Assembly (NCBI RefSeq): GCF_003254505.1
Contig: NZ_QFYP01000001.1
Coordinates: 3,456,001 to 3,520,000, forward strand
Direction: 5' to 3'
DNA: 64,000 nucleotides
Source: Phenylobacterium hankyongense
GTDB lineage: Bacteria > Pseudomonadota > Alphaproteobacteria > Caulobacterales > Caulobacteraceae
Both the position numbers and the translations under genes were made by a program. Below, piece after piece: positions 1 to 13,510 of this stretch. The stretch's first letter is position 1. Every line of letters starts with the position of its first letter. The notes beneath the pieces are model-generated. The model saw only the letters and a program-made list of their open reading frames with translations, was not told the origin of the DNA and did not search any database.

Positions 1-2
1 AG

Positions 3-1253
3 CGCGCGATCCTGCACGTGCTCGCCGGCATCGTGTTGCTCGCCTTGCTGCTGATGGCGGTCATCAAGCTCGATCGGGTGGTGAGCGGCGAAGGCCGCAT
101 CCTGCCGTCGCAAGGCTCCTTGTTCATCCAGCCCCTGGACCGGGCGATCGTCACCCAGATCGTCGCGCACGCCGGGGACGTGGTGAAAAAGGGCGAGGTC
201 CTCGCCTCCCTGGACCCCACCTTCGCGCAAGCCGATCTGAGCAACCTGGAGCAGAAGAGGGCGAGCGCCGACGCCCTGGTGAGGCGGCTCACGGCCGAGC
301 AGACCGGACAGCCCTACGTCGCCGATCCCGCCTCCCCGTACAGCGTGCTGCAGGCCTCGATCTGGGCGGAGCGGCAGGCGCAGCACCAGCACACGATGGC
401 GGAGTACGACGCGCGCATCCAGTCGGCGACGGCGGCGATCGACCGCAGCCGCCAGGGCGCGGCCAACTACCGGCGTCGGTCGGACATCGCCCGACAGGTC
501 GAGCAGGCGCAGCTGGAGCTCGAGCGTCGGGGATACGGCAGCAAGCTGCGAACGCTCAGCGCCACCGACGCGCGGGTCGAGATGACCCGGATGACCTCGG
601 AAAACGCCACCACCGCGGCCCAGGCCCAGCACGAGCTTGCGGCCGTACGCGCGCAGCGCGCCGAGTACGTTGGAAAATGGCGCTCGGACGTGGCGACCCA
701 GCTCGTCACGGCGGAGAATGAGCTGGCGGCGACGACGCAGGGCCTGGCCAAGGCCGCCAAGGTCAGCGACCTCTCCACCCTCGTCGCACCCGCTGACGCG
801 GTGGTCCTGAAGGTTGGCAGGGCGTCGATCGGATCGGTGATCGACCCCAGCGCCAACAACGCCGAACCGCTCTTCACCTTGACGCCGCTCAGCGGCCCTC
901 TCGTGGCGGACATCCGCATCCGCGCGAAGGACATCGGCTTCATCCGCCCCGGCGACACCGTCCGCGTGAAGCTCGACGCCTATCGCTTCACGAGCCATGG
1001 CGTCGCCAAAGGGGTGATCAAGGGCATCAGCGCCGGTTCGTTCACGACCTCCGACGACGGCCAGGTCGTGCAGCCGTACTACCGGGCCCGCGTGGCGATC
1101 ACGGACGCCCGCCTGCGCAATGTGCCGGCCAACTTCCGCCTCGTCCCCGGGCTCACCATCACCGGCGAGGTCCTGGTCGGCCGGCGGACGATCCTCGCCT
1201 ACCTGTTCGACGGCGCCCTGCGGACCGGGGCGGAAGCGATGCGCGAGCCATAA
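3..1253 (+). CDS. HlyD-family type I secretion membrane-fusion (adaptor) protein, 5' end outside the window
   Basis: Inner-membrane-anchored adaptor that would link a type I ABC exporter to a TolC-like outer-membrane channel. The frame is open to the left edge and codons before the first possible start (GTG at 18) still read sensibly (RAILH), so the true start is upstream. Seen: one N-terminal membrane segment (LAGIVLLALLLMAVI), a first lipoyl half near residues 30-75, a long charged and Ala-rich coiled coil (about 75-245), a second lipoyl half, and a beta-barrel domain (about 290-380) ending in GRRTILAYLFDGAL, the usual end of HlyD/PrtE-type adaptors. The Sel1 gene follows after 8 bases. The ABC transporter is presumably just upstream. 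Family sure, substrate unknown. Confidence 0.88.
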   Translation, partial: RAILHVLAGIVLLALLLMAVIKLDRVVSGEGRILPSQGSLFIQPLDRAIVTQIVAHAGDVVKKGEVLASLDPTFAQADLSNLEQKRASADALVRRLTAEQTGQPYVADPASPYSVLQASIWAERQAQHQHTMAEYDARIQSATAAIDRSRQGAANYRRRSDIARQVEQAQLELERRGYGSKLRTLSATDARVEMTRMTSENATTAAQAQHELAAVRAQRAEYVGKWRSDVATQLVTAENELAATTQGLAKAAKVSDLSTLVAPADAVVLKVGRASIGSVIDPSANNAEPLFTLTPLSGPLVADIRIRAKDIGFIRPGDTVRVKLDAYRFTSHGVAKGVIKGISAGSFTTSDDGQVVQPYYRARVAITDARLRNVPANFRLVPGLTITGEVLVGRRTILAYLFDGALRTGAEAMREP

Positions 1254-1261
1254 CGGCGGAT

Positions 1262-2893
1262 GTGATGTTCTTCTCCGGTCTCCTGGATCGCGTTCGCCGT
1301 CGCCCGCCCATGACGCCGCACGAGCAGGCAGTGGCGGCAGACCGGCAGGGACGGCATGTGCAAGCCGCCGCAACCTGGCGTCGCCTCGCCGAGGCCGGCG
1401 ACGCCGAGGCGGCGTACGCGCTTGCGCAACGCCACGAGCTTGGCCAAGGCGTGGTCCAGAACCATGTCGAGGCGGTCCGGCTCTACCGCCAGGCGGCGTG
1501 CGCAGGCGTCAATGCCGCCCAGGCGAAGCTCGGAGAGATCTACTTCTACGGCCGCGCCGCGCCGGCCACCGTCGAGTTGGCCGCGGCGCCGGGAGCCCTG
1601 AGGGACCTGTTTCCGTCCGGCGTGACCGTGCCGCGCGACTACGCCGAGGCCGCGCACTGGAGCCGGCTGGCGGCCGAAGGCGGCGACACGGCGGCTCAGG
1701 TGCGACTGGCTTTCATCTATGCGGCGGGCCTGGGCGTCGTTCAGGATCATGCGCTCGCAGAGCGCTGGTTCGAGGTGGCGGCCACGGCCGGCGATGATGG
1801 CGCGGCGTTTGGACTGGCCATGCTCTATGCCGGAGGGCAGCTCGGCGATGTGGATATCGAGCGCGCGCTGCCTTGGATGCAGGCCGCCGCGGCCTCCGGC
1901 AATAGCGGCGCTCAACTCTCGCTCGGCGTGCTGCACCTGCGCGGCGAGGGCGTCGGATCCGACGAACAGCGCTCAGCCGAGTGGATCGCGCGCGCCGCCG
2001 AAGCCGGCGAACTCGAGGCGATGTACCTTCTGGGACAGTTCCACAGGCTGGGCCTGGGCGTGCCGCCGGCCGCCTCCGAGGCCGAGACCTGGCTCAGACG
2101 CGCCGCGGTCCGCGGGCACGTCAAGGCGATGACCGCGCTCGGTGACCTGTTCGCGGCGGGCGCCTCCGCAGATCTCGCCGCCGCCGGGGCCCACTACCGC
2201 GAGGCCGCGGAGCTTGGCGACGGGCCGGCTCAGTTCGCGCTCGCCGAGCTTTACCTCCAGGGCCGCGGCGTGCCCTTCGACGTCCACGAGGCGGCCCGCT
2301 GGTTTCGTTCGGCCGCCCTGCAGGATGTCGTGCCGGCCTACGAGCGCCTGGGCGCGTTGTACGCCGACGGCCACGGGGTGGAGAAGGACATCGTCGCGGC
2401 GCGGGACTGGTTCGAGCGCGGCGCGGCGCGGGGGCATGGCCCTGCCCTTTTCGCCTTGGGCGTGATCGAGGAATATGGTCTTGCGGGGACGCAGGACGCC
2501 ACGGCGGCGGAGCGCTGGTATCTGCAAGCCGCCGAAGCCGGCGTCGGCGAGGCCTGCCTGAAGCTGGGGCTCATGTACGCCGACGGGACGCTCGGCTTTG
2601 ACCAGAGAGCCCTGGCCCTGGACTGGTTTCTCAAAGGCGAGCGTCTGGGAAACCTCGACGCCGCCTGCAACCTCGGCCTGCTGCAGGTGAGCGGCGCCTT
2701 GGGGCGACGCGACGTCGCCCAGGGCCTCCGGCGGCTGGAGAAGACGGCGGGCGCGGGAAGCCGAGCGGCCGTTTCCGCCCTGGCCCGGATCTTTCGAGAC
2801 GGGGAATACGTCGAGCCCGACTTTCGCGCGGCCGAGCACTGGCTCCGCAACGCGCGGGAGGCCGACGTCGCTGACGGCGACGAGCAGAGATGA
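1262..2893 (+). CDS. Sel1-repeat (TPR-like) protein
   Basis: A protein of about 543 residues built almost wholly of Sel1-like repeats of roughly 36 residues, about a dozen of them, with the recurring pattern A-x-x-x-L-G-x-x-Y-x-x-G-x-G-V and AA-x-x-W-x-x-x-A-A. Such solenoids act as protein-protein scaffolds. No signal peptide or transmembrane segment is evident at the N-terminus (MFFSGLLDRVRRRPP), so it is probably cytoplasmic. The start can be GTG 1262 or the next codon, ATG 1265. It lies 8 bases after the secretion adaptor gene and is probably cotranscribed, which suggests an accessory role for the exporter or its substrate; that role is inference. Confidence 0.85.
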   Translation: MMFFSGLLDRVRRRPPMTPHEQAVAADRQGRHVQAAATWRRLAEAGDAEAAYALAQRHELGQGVVQNHVEAVRLYRQAACAGVNAAQAKLGEIYFYGRAAPATVELAAAPGALRDLFPSGVTVPRDYAEAAHWSRLAAEGGDTAAQVRLAFIYAAGLGVVQDHALAERWFEVAATAGDDGAAFGLAMLYAGGQLGDVDIERALPWMQAAAASGNSGAQLSLGVLHLRGEGVGSDEQRSAEWIARAAEAGELEAMYLLGQFHRLGLGVPPAASEAETWLRRAAVRGHVKAMTALGDLFAAGASADLAAAGAHYREAAELGDGPAQFALAELYLQGRGVPFDVHEAARWFRSAALQDVVPAYERLGALYADGHGVEKDIVAARDWFERGAARGHGPALFALGVIEEYGLAGTQDATAAERWYLQAAEAGVGEACLKLGLMYADGTLGFDQRALALDWFLKGERLGNLDAACNLGLLQVSGALGRRDVAQGLRRLEKTAGAGSRAAVSALARIFRDGEYVEPDFRAAEHWLRNAREADVADGDEQR

Positions 2894-3120
2894 AGGTCAG
2901 TGAGAGCCCTCCACGGCTTCCCCGGCACTAGCGGAACTCGGCTCCATGCACGCTTGGCAAGCCCTACGACGCTCTGGGCGCGGCGGAGCCCGACCCGGGC
3001 GTAGCGCCATCCGCCGGCAGCTCCGTTCTGAAATTGGAACGCTGCGTCGCGGCGCTGCTGGATACTCCGTCGCTTTCGACCGCTGCATATGTGGCGCGTC
3101 ACAAGCAACGGAGACCTCCA

Positions 3121-3762
3121 ATGACTGTCAGCGCTCGCCACGACCCGCTCCTCAATCCCGAAAACCACGCCCTTCTGCTGATCGACCATCAGTATCTGCA
3201 GATGCTCACGACCCGTTCCCATGAAGTGGGCGACATCATCAACAATGTCGCAGCCGTCGCCGAGGGCGCGAAGATCTTCAACGTGTCCACGTTGGTGACC
3301 ACCGCCTTCGCCGAAAAGCAGAATGTCGTCTCGGCGCTGGCCGACGCCACCTCCGATCAGGTTCCGATCGACCGCACCACGCTCAACTCGTGGGAAGACC
3401 CGCGGATCACCGATTGGGTAAAGGCCAAGGGCAAGCGCAAGCTGGTGATGGCCGGCCAGTGGACCGAGGTCTGCCTGGCCATGCCTGTGCTCTCGGCGCT
3501 GGCCGACGGCTATGAGGTCTACATCATCACGGACGCGTCGGGCGGCGCCACGAAAGAGGCGCACGACATGGCCGTCCAGCGGATGGTCCAGGCCGGCGCC
3601 GTGCCGATGACCACCTGGGCCTATGTGAGCGAGCTCCAGCGCGACTGGGCGCGCGAGACCGCCGGCGCGGTGTCCAACCTGTTCGCCGCGCGCGGCGGCG
3701 GCTTCGGCCAGGGCCTGCGCTGGCAGTGGCAGCTGCTCGCGCTCAAGGAAGGCTCACGCTGA
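3121..3762 (+). CDS. Isochorismatase-family cysteine hydrolase (YcaC-like)
   Basis: A 213-residue alpha/beta hydrolase of the isochorismatase fold. The Asp of LLLIDHQ (residues about 20-26), a downstream Lys and the Cys of TEVCLAMP fit the Asp-Lys-Cys catalytic triad, and the C-terminal half (SGGATKEAHDMAVQRM) resembles the YcaC group, whose physiological substrate is not settled. The ATG at 3121 is preferred over an upstream in-frame start because GGAG lies 7-10 bases before it and it gives the normal family N-terminus. It is followed 76 bases later by a pirin gene and then a LysR gene on the same strand, a common arrangement in stress or aromatic-response clusters. Substrate unknown. Confidence 0.88.
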   Translation: MTVSARHDPLLNPENHALLLIDHQYLQMLTTRSHEVGDIINNVAAVAEGAKIFNVSTLVTTAFAEKQNVVSALADATSDQVPIDRTTLNSWEDPRITDWVKAKGKRKLVMAGQWTEVCLAMPVLSALADGYEVYIITDASGGATKEAHDMAVQRMVQAGAVPMTTWAYVSELQRDWARETAGAVSNLFAARGGGFGQGLRWQWQLLALKEGSR

Positions 3763-3838
3763 CCCACGTACCGGGGATCGCGGCCAGGTGTCCGCGATCC
3801 CTCGCCGCTCCACGAGCCCTCACCGCAAGGACGACCCC

Positions 3839-4696
3839 ATGACCACCCAGCGAACCATCAAGCGCCTGCACCCCGCGCTGCGCGACGACATCGCCGACCT
3901 GCAGACCCGTCGGCCTCTGCCGAGTCGGGCCCTGCCGAACCTCGGCGCCTTCCTGTTCCTCAATCACCATGGGCCGCAGGTCTATCCGCCGCACAATGGC
4001 GGCCTGCCCTTTGGTCCCCATCCCCATCGCGGCTTCGAGACCGTGACCTTCATCCTTGAAGGCGAGCTCACCCATCGCGACACGGCGGGCCATGAGAGCG
4101 TCATCCTCGAGGGCGGCGTCCAGTGGATGACGGCCGGCAGCGGCCTCGTCCATTCCGAGATCTCCTCGTCGGAGTTCAAGCGCCAGGGCGGACCGCTGGA
4201 GCTTCTCCAGCTCTGGGTGAACCTGCCCGCACGTCTCAAGATGACGACGCCTCGCTATATCGGCGTGCAGCGCGCCGGCATCCCGTCTTTGCCCGGCGCC
4301 AACGACAAGGCGCAGGTGAACCTGATCGCCGGCCGTCACCACGACGCCGAAGGCCCGATCCCTTCGCTGACCGGGGTGTTCATGACCACGGTCACGGCGC
4401 AGGCCGGCGGCAAGGTCCGCTTCGACGGCCTCGGCGGTCGCGATGTCTTCCTCTATGTCGCCCGCGGCGCGATCGACGTGGCCGGCCGCCGGGCCGCCGC
4501 CTTCGATCTGGTGGAACTCGACGAGGGCGACGCCGTGGACATCGAGGCGACGGCCGATACGGTCCTGGTGTTCGGCCATGCCGAGCCCATCAACGAGCCG
4601 ATCGTCAGCGGCGGCCCGTTCGTGATGAACACCGCAGAGGAGATCCAACAGGCCTTCTCCGATTTTCGCGCTGGCCGCCTGGGCGCCATAGTCTAA
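3839..4696 (+). CDS. Pirin-family protein
   Basis: A 285-residue bicupin. The N-terminal pirin domain carries the metal-site signature HPHRGFET (about residues 60-67) with further His and Glu residues in THRD and ILEGG; the C-terminal cupin is less conserved. Bacterial pirins include quercetinase-like dioxygenases and stress-related regulators. ATG 3839 is chosen because AAGGA lies 9-13 bases upstream and the product begins MTTQRTIKRLHP; an in-frame ATG at 3788 has no clear ribosome site. Likely cotranscribed with the hydrolase upstream; the LysR gene begins 33 bases downstream on the same strand and may control the pair. Confidence 0.9.
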   Translation: MTTQRTIKRLHPALRDDIADLQTRRPLPSRALPNLGAFLFLNHHGPQVYPPHNGGLPFGPHPHRGFETVTFILEGELTHRDTAGHESVILEGGVQWMTAGSGLVHSEISSSEFKRQGGPLELLQLWVNLPARLKMTTPRYIGVQRAGIPSLPGANDKAQVNLIAGRHHDAEGPIPSLTGVFMTTVTAQAGGKVRFDGLGGRDVFLYVARGAIDVAGRRAAAFDLVELDEGDAVDIEATADTVLVFGHAEPINEPIVSGGPFVMNTAEEIQQAFSDFRAGRLGAIV

Positions 4697-4729
4697 CGGA
4701 TCGTGGTGACGAACCGGGGGAGTGTCGGG

Positions 4730-5656
4730 ATGGGCGACAGCGAGGCGGACGATCTCATCCTTTTCGCCAGGATCGCCCAGCATGGCGGCTTCTCCGCCGC
4801 CGGTCGCGCCCTCGACATTCCCAAGTCGCGGCTGAGCCGGCGCCTTTCAGGGCTCGAAGAGCGGCTCGGCGCTCGCCTCATCCAGCGCAACTCGCGCGGC
4901 TTCTCGCTTACCGCGATCGGCGAGCAGGTTCGCGAGAAGGCCGAAGCGATCCTGGCCGAAATCGAGGCGACCCGGGCCATGGTCGAGGGTCATCGCGCAC
5001 AGCCGCAAGGAACGCTCCGCGTCAGTTGCCCCGTCACCATCTCGCAATACTGGTTCAGTCCGCAGCTTCCCGCCTTCCTCGCCCGCTATCCACAGGTCCA
5101 GGTGGTGCTGGAGACGACCAACCGCCGCGTGGACCTGATCGCCGAGCGGATCGACGTCGCGCTTCGCGTGCGTCACGCCCAGATCGAAGAACCGGACTGC
5201 GTCATACGCAAGCTGTTGGACGCCCCGGACATCCTGGTCGCCGCGCCGCAACGGCTCGAACGCCTGGCCGGCCTCGGCCCGGACAATCTCCACCTGCTGG
5301 CCGACGGACAGACGCTGGCGACCGCCAGCGACGAGCCTCACCTCTGGCGGCTGGTCGATGCGTCCGGGAACGTTCATCATCTCAGCCACCGACCGCGGCT
5401 GATCACCAACGACATGGGGGCCGTGCGGCGCGCAGCGTTGGACGGAGCAGGTGTCGCGCTGATTCCGCTGATGGCCTGCGCCGACGATCTGGCCGCCGGC
5501 CGCCTGGTCCGATTGCTGCCGGACTGGAGCGCCGGCGCCGGCGTGCTCCAGGTGGCCTATGCGTCCCGTCGCGGGGTGGCCCCGCCCGTCCGGGCGCTCA
5601 TCGACTTCCTCGTCGATGCCGCAGCCGCTCGCCCCGAGACACCGGCGTCCGGCTAG
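4730..5656 (+). CDS. LysR-family transcriptional regulator
   Basis: A 308-residue LysR-type regulator. The winged helix-turn-helix covers residues about 5-63 (FARIAQHGGFSAAGRALDIP, then LSRRLSGLEERLG), followed by a linker helix and a periplasmic-binding-protein-like effector domain beginning near RVSCPVTIS. ATG 4730 is chosen over GTG 4703 because a strong GGGGGAG lies about 6-12 bases upstream. In line with the pirin and isochorismatase genes; the effector is not predictable. It ends in a convergent arrangement with guaA, with a perfect hairpin between. Confidence 0.9.
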   Translation: MGDSEADDLILFARIAQHGGFSAAGRALDIPKSRLSRRLSGLEERLGARLIQRNSRGFSLTAIGEQVREKAEAILAEIEATRAMVEGHRAQPQGTLRVSCPVTISQYWFSPQLPAFLARYPQVQVVLETTNRRVDLIAERIDVALRVRHAQIEEPDCVIRKLLDAPDILVAAPQRLERLAGLGPDNLHLLADGQTLATASDEPHLWRLVDASGNVHHLSHRPRLITNDMGAVRRAALDGAGVALIPLMACADDLAAGRLVRLLPDWSAGAGVLQVAYASRRGVAPPVRALIDFLVDAAAARPETPASG

Positions 5657-5676
5657 GTTGGGTACATGCCGTGCGA

Positions 5677-5698
5677 TGACCTCGTGAAGACGAGGTCA
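5677..5698. terminator. Hairpin between convergent lysR and guaA
   Basis: A perfect 9-bp stem (TGACCTCGT / ACGAGGTCA) with loop GAAG, placed between the stops of two converging genes. Neither side has a U-run, so intrinsic termination is likely but weak; it could serve both strands. Confidence 0.5.
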
Positions 5699-5709
5699 CG
5701 CAGCCCGAC

Positions 5710-7284
<1,575 letters not shown>

Positions 7285-7290
7285 GGGGCT

Positions 7291-8583
7291 CTAGCTGGAT
7301 TTGGGGTCTTTGCGGCGCTCCAGCACCGCGACGAAGAAGCCGTCGGTCGCCGAGGTCCTGGGCGACAGCCGCAGGTAGCCCTCGGCGGTCAGCCGCCCGG
7401 TCAGCGCCGGATCGGCGGTGGCGGGCCGGACCTCGAAGCCGTCGGTGCGGGCGAGGAAGGCGGTGACCCGGTCCTCGTTCTCCTCCGGCAACACCGAGCA
7501 GGTGACGTAGACGATCCGGCCGCCCGGCTTGACGAAGGTCGCGCCGGCGTCGAGCACCGCGTCCTGGTCGGCCTGGCGCTTCTCCAGCGTCTCCGGGGTC
7601 AGCCGCCACTTGGTGTCGGGATGGCGGCGCCATGAGCCGGTGCCGGTGCAGGGCGCATCGAGGAAGACCACGTCCATGCGGCCTTCCAGGCCCTTCAGCG
7701 GGTCCGGGTTGATCGGGGAGCGGATCTGCAGGTTGCGCACCCCGGCGCGTTCGCCGCGGCGGATGGTGTCGGCGAGCCGGCGGGCATCGGAATCGTAGGC
7801 GTAGATCTGGCCGGTGTTGCCCATGTCGCTGGCCAGCGCGAGTGTCTTGCCGCCGCCGCCGGCGCAGAGGTCGAGCACCTGCTTGCCCTTCACCTCGCCG
7901 GCCGCCGATGCGGCGATCTGCGAGCCCAGGTCTTGGACCTCGAACCAGCCCTTGGAGAACTGCGGGATGGCCTCCACCGCCCCGCTGCGGGCCGTGGGAT
8001 CGAGCGCCGGCATGCGCAGCGCCGTCGCCAGCACCCCGCTGGGCTCGGCGTGCAGCGGCGTCAGCGCCTTCAGCGCCCGCTCCGGATCGGTCTTCAGGCG
8101 GTTGACGCGCAGGTCGACCGGCGCGCGTTCCGACAGCGCCTGGCCCTCTGCCGCCCGGTCGTCGCCGAAGGCGCGGACCAGCGAGGCGTCCAGCCAGTCC
8201 GGATAGTCGCCGCGCACGGCCGGCGGCGCCTCGGCGAGGTCCCGCGGGGTCGCCAGCGCCGCCCGCTCGGCGTCGGTGAGCGGCCCGGGCCCGTGCGGTT
8301 CTTCCGCCGCGGCCTCGGCGATCCGCTCCATCGGCCAGTCCCACAGGAAGCGCAGCGCCGCCAGGGAGGCCGCGCGCGGGCCCTCCTCGCCCATCCGCCA
8401 GGCCAGCGACCGCCGCCGGCGCAGGACGTCCAGCGCCAGGCCGGAGACCCAGGCGCGGTCCTTCGCCCCGGCGTAGCGCGCACTCTCGCCCCAGGTCTTC
8501 AGCGCCATCCGGACCGGCCGGTGGCGTTCCTCGATATCGGTGAGGACATCGATGGCCGCCGCGAGGCGTCCGGCGTCACGCAA
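7291..8583 (-). CDS. RsmB/NOP-family RNA (cytosine-5) methyltransferase
   Basis: SAM-dependent RNA m5C methyltransferase of 430 residues. The N-terminal part resembles the NusB-like region of RsmB, and the C-terminal Rossmann domain has the SAM site LDLCAGGGGKT, the motif IV cysteine in DAPCTGTG and the catalytic motif VTCSV. By family it most likely modifies 16S rRNA, though alphaproteobacteria have several paralogues, so the target position is not assigned. Starts 9 bases after the MAPEG gene and ends 6 bases before guaA; cotranscribed with GMP synthesis genes. Confidence 0.9.
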   Translation of the reverse strand: MRDAGRLAAAIDVLTDIEERHRPVRMALKTWGESARYAGAKDRAWVSGLALDVLRRRRSLAWRMGEEGPRAASLAALRFLWDWPMERIAEAAAEEPHGPGPLTDAERAALATPRDLAEAPPAVRGDYPDWLDASLVRAFGDDRAAEGQALSERAPVDLRVNRLKTDPERALKALTPLHAEPSGVLATALRMPALDPTARSGAVEAIPQFSKGWFEVQDLGSQIAASAAGEVKGKQVLDLCAGGGGKTLALASDMGNTGQIYAYDSDARRLADTIRRGERAGVRNLQIRSPINPDPLKGLEGRMDVVFLDAPCTGTGSWRRHPDTKWRLTPETLEKRQADQDAVLDAGATFVKPGGRIVYVTCSVLPEENEDRVTAFLARTDGFEVRPATADPALTGRLTAEGYLRLSPRTSATDGFFVAVLERRKDPKSS

Positions 8584-8592
8584 GGGCTTTGC

Positions 8593-8991
8593 TCACAGGA
8601 AGATCGCCACGACCACCATCAGGAGGCCGACGAGGGAGACGAGCCAGACCAGGGTGCGGACGGTCGGCACGCCGGTGGCGTAGAGCGGCACATAGAGCGC
8701 GCGGGCCGCCACATAGAGGCCGCAGCCCCACAGGGTCAGCGGCCCCAGCTTCCCGAGCAGGTCGGCGGCGACCACCGCCGCCGCGAACAAGGGAAAGGTC
8801 TCCATGAAGTTGCGGAACGCCCGGTCGAGCCGCGCCGCCGTACCGCTGATCGGCATCGGCTCGTCCCGCGGGCCCCGCGCCCAGGCGAGGTTCTGCTGGC
8901 GCCGCGCGGCCACCGCCGCCCAGGCCAGCTGCACGATCCCGATGAGGATCGCGAACCCCAGCAACTGCAGTTCGGGCGCGGTGCGGACCAT
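8593..8991 (-). CDS. MAPEG-family membrane protein
   Basis: A small polytopic membrane protein of 132 residues, with hydrophobic segments near residues 5-25, 55-75, 80-100 and 112-130. The pattern RLDRAFRNFMETFPLFAAAV in the middle is characteristic of the MAPEG family (membrane-associated eicosanoid and glutathione metabolism). Bacterial members usually have no demonstrated substrate. Its start lies one base after the guaB stop, so translational coupling is likely, and the methylase gene follows in 9 bases. No functional link to purine synthesis is known. Confidence 0.88.
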   Translation of the reverse strand: MVRTAPELQLLGFAILIGIVQLAWAAVAARRQQNLAWARGPRDEPMPISGTAARLDRAFRNFMETFPLFAAAVVAADLLGKLGPLTLWGCGLYVAARALYVPLYATGVPTVRTLVWLVSLVGLLMVVVAIFL

Positions 8992-8992
8992 C

Positions 8993-12666
<3,674 letters not shown>

Positions 12667-12696
12667 CGAAGCCGCTCAATCGACAAAAAGCTCGTC

Positions 12697-12719
12697 ATCA
12701 CCCGGCTGGTCCGGGTGAT
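12697..12719. terminator. Hairpin downstream of the GcvA-like regulator
   Basis: A perfect 9-bp stem (ATCACCCGG / CCGGGTGAT) with a 5-base loop, between converging genes. It resembles the small ATCACCCGG-type intergenic palindromes scattered in many alphaproteobacteria. No U-run. Confidence 0.5.
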
Positions 12720-12768
12720 CCATCCCAAAGCCCGACTTCATCAGTTGAGGCATGCGCCTTGGGCTGGG

Positions 12769-12789
12769 TGGCCCGGGCAAGCCGGGCCA
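12769..12789. terminator. Hairpin downstream of rlmE
   Basis: An 8-bp stem (TGGCCCGG / CCGGGCCA) with loop GCAAG, 11 bases past the rlmE stop. Second of two similar palindromes in the 133-base convergent gap; probably terminates or protects the rlmE transcript. Confidence 0.45.
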
Positions 12790-12799
12790 TGACGAAGGA

Positions 12800-13510
12800 T
12801 CAGCTCCGCCCCTTGAAGCCGATCGCCACGATGTAGGTCTCCGAGGAGTCGGCGCGGCTGGCCTTCGGCTTGACGTTCTTCACGTCGGCGAAATGGCGCT
12901 TGAGCTGGGCGATGATGCTGGCGGTCTCGCCACCCTGGAAGGCCTTGGCCACGAAGGCGCCGCCGGGCTTCAGGACCTGCACCGCGAAATCCACCGCCGC
13001 CTCGATCAGGCCGACGATCCGCAGGTGGTCGGTCTGGCGGTGGCCGACGGTGTTGGGCGCCATGTCCGACATCACCAGGTCCGGCGCCCCGCCCAGCAGC
13101 TCGATCAGCTGCGGTCCGCAGACCGGGTCGGTGAAGTCCATCTGCAGGATGTGGGCGGGCGGCAGCGGATCGACCGGCAGCAGGTCGACGCCGGCGATGT
13201 TGGTCACTCCGCGCTCCAGCGCCACCTGCGTCCAGCCGCCGGGCGCCAGGCCGAGGTCCACCACCCGCGCGCCCGGCCGCAGCAGGTGGAAGCGGTCGTC
13301 GATCTCCGTCAGCTTGTAGGCTGCGCGGCTGCGGTAGCCATGGGCGCGGGCCTGGGCGGCGAAGGGGTCGTTGATCTGCCGCTCCAGCCACGCCTGCTGG
13401 GAGGGCGTGCGCTTCCAGGCGGTCTTCAGCCGCGCCGGCTTGGGCCGACCGGCCTCGGTGCCGCCGGTGGGCGGCTTGACCATGCGTTTGCGGGGCGGTT
13501 CGTCAGTCAT
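12800..13510 (-). CDS. rlmE: 23S rRNA (uridine-2'-O)-methyltransferase RlmE (FtsJ)
   Basis: A 236-residue 2'-O-methyltransferase that modifies a uridine of the 23S rRNA A-loop on the 50S subunit. Seen: SAM site VDLGLAPGGWTQ, the Asp of MSDMAP, the Lys of FVAKAFQGGE and the Glu of SSETYIVA, which fit the K-D-K-E tetrad with the Lys of YRSRAAYKL. A basic N-terminal extension of about 40 residues (KPPTGGTEAGRPKPARLK) precedes the domain, usual in alphaproteobacteria. ATG 13510 overlaps the stop of the upstream phosphatase gene by 4 bases (ATGA), so the two are translationally coupled. Confidence 0.95.
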   Translation of the reverse strand: MTDEPPRKRMVKPPTGGTEAGRPKPARLKTAWKRTPSQQAWLERQINDPFAAQARAHGYRSRAAYKLTEIDDRFHLLRPGARVVDLGLAPGGWTQVALERGVTNIAGVDLLPVDPLPPAHILQMDFTDPVCGPQLIELLGGAPDLVMSDMAPNTVGHRQTDHLRIVGLIEAAVDFAVQVLKPGGAFVAKAFQGGETASIIAQLKRHFADVKNVKPKASRADSSETYIVAIGFKGRS

